Assembly: GCA_019925095.2 (NCBI GenBank)
Contig: CM034395.1
Location: 14,105,213 to 14,169,212, forward strand
Origin: Dendrolimus kikuchii
Taxonomy: Eukaryota > Arthropoda > Insecta > Lepidoptera > Lasiocampidae
Length of the DNA stretch: 64,000 nt
Reading direction: 5' to 3'
The position numbers and the translations under genes are program-made. Positions 23,901 to 29,900 of the stretch are shown here, piece by piece. Each line of letters starts with the position of its first letter. Positions within the stretch are counted from its first letter, which is position 1. The notes beneath the pieces are model-generated. The model ran no database searches, was not told where the DNA came from, and saw only the letters and a list, made by a program, of their open reading frames with translations.

Positions 23901-26900
23901 TTTTGGGCCCGTTGTGTAAGTCTCACAATTTTTTTGAATAATTTAGAATAATTTTTATATATCAATATGTTTTTTGCCGTAGGGTTTAACCTCGAATTCC
24001 ATAGGAGCTGACGTTTCTTTCTACTACAGCTTTTCAAGCCATTCGAAACCCATTTAGGCTTTTGCCTCAATCGGTGGGTAATACATTTAAAGGGAAAGCA
24101 TAAATCATAGAAAAGTTTAAAGTCTTCAAAAAAATAGTTATATGCTATGTTAGGATCCTCTTCGTTATACATATTTGTAAAGGATAAATTTATTAAACAG
24201 TTCCTGAATTTTGAGATATTTTCCATATTATAATCGCGGACATACTTTTTCCATTGATCAATAGGATATTTATATTTCACGGGTAACTTTAGTAATTGCG
24301 CTGTATGATCAGACAGTGAGAATTCTAACACTTCCGTACAACTCTCTTTTAAATTAAAGGCAAAATTATCAATGCATGTTTTACTTGCAAACCTTGTTGG
24401 TTCGCGCAACCCTAACTTCATATTATAATTACCAAGTAATGTTTCCAATTCTAAACTCGCTGTGCTTTGCTTCAATATGTCAATGTTTAAATCACCTGCT
24501 AACACTATATGGTCAATACTTTTCTTATTTATATATTGTAAAATAGTTTCTAACTTATCAAAGAATATATTCAAGTTACTACGATTTGGGACTCTATACA
24601 TACATACAATTACAGTTTTATATTGTAAAAGTTCTACTGCACAGAATTCACAACTACCAGATATAGAGAGTTTTTTTATTTCCGGGATTTCTCTCCACTT
24701 GTGTCCTTTTTTAATTAAAATACAAACTCCACCTCGTTTTTTATCAATTCTGCTGAACCAAGCGGCTAAATTGAAATTCGGTATAGATAAAAAGTGCTCA
24801 TAACCAGCCATGATGAAATGTTCTGAGATGCATAATATTTCGACATTTATGTCTTTATCGTGAAGTTCTTCCAAACATATTGACAGTGATTCCGATTTAT
24901 TTAATATTCCCGCTATATTTTGGTGTAATATGCAGATACAATGATCAGAGAAAAAACTGTTTTGTTCCAATCTCTTTAGTTTGCTTTGGCGTTTGTTTAT
25001 AACTACCATTCTTTCCATCCTTTTTTTGGAAGTGGTCTGCTTGGGGACTCTGTATTCTTAATTGTTCATCCGCCACCTTTATTGGAAAATGACTATGTGA
25101 TTCAATTGCAATTTGTGTCATAATATTTAAAATGTCGTGAAAGATGGTTTCTATTCCATGTTTATTTATACTGCCTGAGTGGTCGAACATACTATAGTCA
25201 CAGGCCAAGTTAAGATTAGAATCAATAAGGTATGCAAACTGATATGTCATATTATCTAAATATAGTAAATAATTCAGTGTTTCAACCCTTGTATTAAATA
25301 TATTTGAAGAATATCCTAATCTATAAGTAGGCAGGGCTATAATTACATTTGTGTGTTTAATTTCCAATAAAGTTTCTCGTATATCATGTACTAATTCCGA
25401 GTAGTTACAAGTAGTTTTGAAGTCTTCCTCTCCGATTATAATCATACAATAATCGTTAAAATTATAGTTTTTTATTTTACTGTATATATCTTTCATCAAC
25501 CATCTCATATGAGGGTTAAAAAAATTAAGTGTATGTTCATGTTGTAGAATGTTCATATTGTTAATGAACTTTTATACTACAAAGTGGGAAGTTCTGAAAA
25601 AATTGTGATATTAAGCTTAATATTAAAATATTTAAAAAAAAATCAAGTAGATCAGGTTAGTAAGTTTCGAATTATGTGATATTATCGATTTAATGTTTCG
25701 ATTTAAAAATGGAATCTCAAGTGTGGACGCTCCCTGCCAAACGCATGTATCTCATTCAAGTGACGTGGGTTCGAATTCGAAAAAAAAACACGCACTGTTT
25801 TAGTAGCTTTTCAGGCTTAACGATCATTCATTACAACAATTACCATTAACTCAATGTAAACAAAAACATCATGCGGCAACTTGCACATCGGAATTGACGG
25901 TGTGTAAAACAAATCCACCTTGAAGCATGTTGAGTAAATGTTCAGTTCCTCTGAGATGCGGACCCGGGTTGGAACTTTAATTAGCAGACAAACACAAATT
26001 ATATATCCCCAAACTAAGCAAGTTACACTTGTGTTACGGACTGATATAATTTTATCCAAATGAGACTCGACGTTCCTTGTTCGAATTTGTTTCAGGTTAC
26101 GTGGCCAAGCCAGCGAAGGCGACGCTGACGCCCTCGGAGCGCGGCTACGGCCCACCGACCGGACAGGGCGTCGACCTCAACAACACCGAACCTTTATACG
26201 TCGACACGAACGCTGAGGCAATACCGTAAGTCTCTTACTAATTCTTATATATCTTATTCTTCGTCTCTTAATATTACGAAATATGACAATGGTCTAATAA
26301 AAATATACAGACGAATTGAGAACCTCCTCCTTTTAGAAATTGGTTAAAACATATATCTCACTGAAATGCTCCTAAATGCTATTTGTGATGTAATCCAGTT
26401 ATCTAACAATAGCACAGAAGCTATTATTAGATAACTGGATTAAATCACAAATCATTCTTTCTTCTCTTGTCAGTGCAGGAACAGAGAAAGAATACCTACT
26501 AATTCCTGCGGCGCGGCCACCTGTCGTAACGGGCCACATAATAACTTATAGCCAGGTTGTAAGGCATTTGGAAGTCTGGTTGACTAGTAGTCACTGTGGT
26601 CTAGAGCATGCCGTCATACTTGCGTTTCTGCGTCAGTTGTCAGACTCCAGTCCCCATTCGAGGCCGACAACACACTTGTGTTGCATTGTGTTGCAAATGT
26701 CCATAGGCGACGGCAAAAACTTACCAAGATTAAAATACTAAGTTTGAAAATCGTAATAATTTTCTTCTCATTACCTTATATTTAAACAGCGTATCAGAAG
26801 TTAGAAATAAAAAAGGTTTCACTTTTTTGCAGTATTCATTACGTGAATCCTATAAGCACCTTACTAAAAAAATAAGGTTTAATTCATAACTCTTTTAATA

Positions 26901-29900
26901 TTTTTGATTGTATTATTTATTCAGTTATCGGGCTATGTACAAATATCGACCCCAGAATCCGGATGAATTGGAGTTGAATGAAGGTGACACAGTGTACGTA
27001 TTGGAGAAATGTGACGACGGGTGGTATGTCGGATCGAGTCAACGCACAGGCCGATTTGGGACATTCCCAGGTAAGAACTATTCGCGAAATTGTAAAATGG
27101 TATTGAAATAGCATAATACATATAGTAATAGTATGGAAAAATAATACTCATCAATGGCAATCGCCCAGTAAATAAGCTCGTTACACGCGCTCCAGTGGCC
27201 TTACTTTTGAAAACAGCATTCTTCCGAGGGCCCCGCAAATTTTAATGAAGTTTTAGAAAGAAGAAAGAAAGATCGATGATTTGTTTAGAACTACAATAAA
27301 AAAGTATATTATATGACACAAAAAGATGCAACATGTGATGAAAAAAGGACTTAAATATTTTTTTTAAATTATATTTATAAAACGAAAACGAACGACGTTC
27401 GAGAGTAAGCCCTCAAAGACAGTTAGCGCCATCCGTCTTAATAAAACATTTTCAATTTTATGAAATTCATTAAATTGAAAATGTTTATATTTTTTTGTTC
27501 CATCGCGGTATTACTGAGATGTGTTTATATCATTGATTTCAATAACGTGTATGAACAAGCAATGAATAACAAGATGAAGCAAGATTCTGTATTCTTTACA
27601 CTACTGTTAGTGCGGGATTTATACAACAGAATACGTAGAAATTGGAGAACTTTTTTATTTGACTTTCGAACAAAGACTGTCGATCTAAAATACCATTTAT
27701 TATTTAAGGTATTATTCTCGCACAATAATTAGATAGCATTAAACACTACTATATGTGCATCCGACCAAAGTGGAAGTGAGAATGATAGTTCGTCGTTACA
27801 CCCGCTCGCCCGCTTTTATATCCGAGCGATAACGAAACGGGCCAAGTAGTAATCACAACTAACGTTGTGGAGATATATTGCAGTATAATCTTTTAGTACG
27901 TCATGTCATTATTACAACTATAATAATATTTTTCTTTCCTTTTATTCTGTCTTGGTCTTATTGAGTATGCACTTTCTGTTACAACTCTATTAATTCTTCA
28001 AAAAGCAATTCTGTAACATACTTCTGTATAAAACTTATAAAAAAAGAGCTTGAGATATAAATAGCATAAGAAATATAAAGAAAAACAATATTTATCTAGA
28101 CGTGTTGCTGGGGAGTTTCTTGGCGCTTCTTCTCCTTAACAGCAATAACACGTTGCGAAGCGGTGTATAGTCAGCGTCTTATAGAAAGAAACAGCCAAGA
28201 TGATCAAATAGATAAGAACATCGAAAGTGATCATTAGTATCGGTACAACCATTGTCGTCTAATAGATCGAATCGGCCGTCTTGACCAAATACATCAGTAC
28301 ACCGACAACGCCAAATACATGAGTACATTCATATCGTCATTATTATGTTAACAACCACCTCGCCAAAACAAAGAGACACTCTAGAAAAATGAACTCTATT
28401 CTAAATGGGATTAGTGTCAAATCGAGATGATTTCATACTAAACCAAAATTGTATTTCGAATTATGTATTTCAAATTGAATTACTTATTGCTAAATTTGCA
28501 CTGAATGAAAAGTACCTTTCTTTTCTAATCTGAAATTAATGAAATCAATTCTGAAGGCGCTTGAAATTTAAAAAAAACTCCTAATCACAGCAGTGTGATT
28601 GACGAAGAGGATGATATGTGCATAATAATATTTATTACGTTTAATCCAGGGTCAACACTGGGATTGGAAGGAAACGCCAGTTTTTTTTTCAATCAAGTAT
28701 CATTTATTGACTACTTACAAACATTGTTAAAACTTCTAACCCATAAGGGCAGAGATCGAATCTTTAGTATTTTTGACTGACCCACCTGTTTTATTAGTAA
28801 CTCTATGGACACAGAACGATTTCACGTCGATAGATTATAATCTATCGGGAAATAATGCGTTAAATTGTAAGCAGTTTGTTCCGGTTCACAATATTTCAAT
28901 AGCTCTCGAGATAGATTATAATCTAACGGTCTTTACAATTTAACGATGACATATATACTCTAATGTAGCCAATTATTAACGGCGTTCATTTTAACTTTAT
29001 AACTAAGACGCATTTGGCCACAGTACCTAACTATAATATTATTTCAGATAGAACAGAGATATTAGGCGAGCCCAGTTAACTAAAGATATATTATTAACCT
29101 ATAAATTTTATAAATAGTCTCAAGTTCCTGTTTCTAACCAGATATTTCAGTTCTCTTAATTAAATCAGGTTTTTCATACTTTTGTTAACATTCTTTAATA
29201 CTTGATGACACCGTTTTTCAGCGTTGAGTTTTCGTTTTTACTAAATACTAACTGTCTTATTCATAGAGAGTTAGAGTAAGGTTGAACGCTTCTTTAACCA
29301 CCATAAAGAACTGTTCAAACATACTTCATTATCAAATGTATCATCATCATGGAAACGCGAAGGAAGTTTCGCGGGCAGACGATAGTCTATAATATTATAA
29401 TATGCTAAATATGTCGTCTCTCTACATTGAAGTTATTAAAAAAACACAATTGGAATAGACTATATAAACGATGGAGACAGGGTGATTTTTTTTAGATTTC
29501 TTGTCTGTTAGTCGGTTTGTCTGTTTATTCGGGATTTACGTAAAAACTACTAGGCCAGAGCAAATTCTCAAGACTTAAATTCTGCGCTACCTTTTATCCC
29601 GGAATCGCACGGGAAATTTTCCGGGAACGGTTTGAAGAGGCCAGAATAAAAAAAGCTTTCTTATTTCGATGCGATGTTTTTACTCATTGATAGCAAATTT
29701 TCTGAAATTAAATCTGTGATGCTTTATATCCTGGGGATCGCGCGAATTTTCTCAGGAGCCGGTTAAAGTTGTTAGGACGCTTACAAATTAGTTTATTTAT
29801 TCTTACACGATTTTAGACACGATACATTATTTTTTAAATACAGCAATACTTTGTGTCCTGGGAATCTCACGGAAATTTTCCCGAGGGTGGTTTCTAGTGG

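Larger units (their letters stand above)
21813..25600 (-). mobile_element. Antisense APE-type non-LTR retrotransposon (Jockey/CR1-like)
   Basis: A retrotransposon about 3.8 kb long in the CAP intron, opposite to CAP. Read on the minus strand: a partial ORF1, ORF2, a short 3' UTR, and an end made of (TTCTA)n repeats (21813-21834 on +), typical of LINEs that end in a short tandem repeat rather than poly(A). The 5' end appears cut short because ORF1 begins inside its esterase-like domain. No target duplication could be identified. The open ORF2 suggests recent insertion. Confidence 0.88.

Noticed and set aside
25817..26155. 112-codon minus-strand ORF over the CAP exon at 26096
   Set aside because: It overlaps a well-supported exon antisense and has no domain character.
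27460..27732. 90-codon ORF in the last CAP intron
   Set aside because: No homology features and open frames on both strands; chance ORF.
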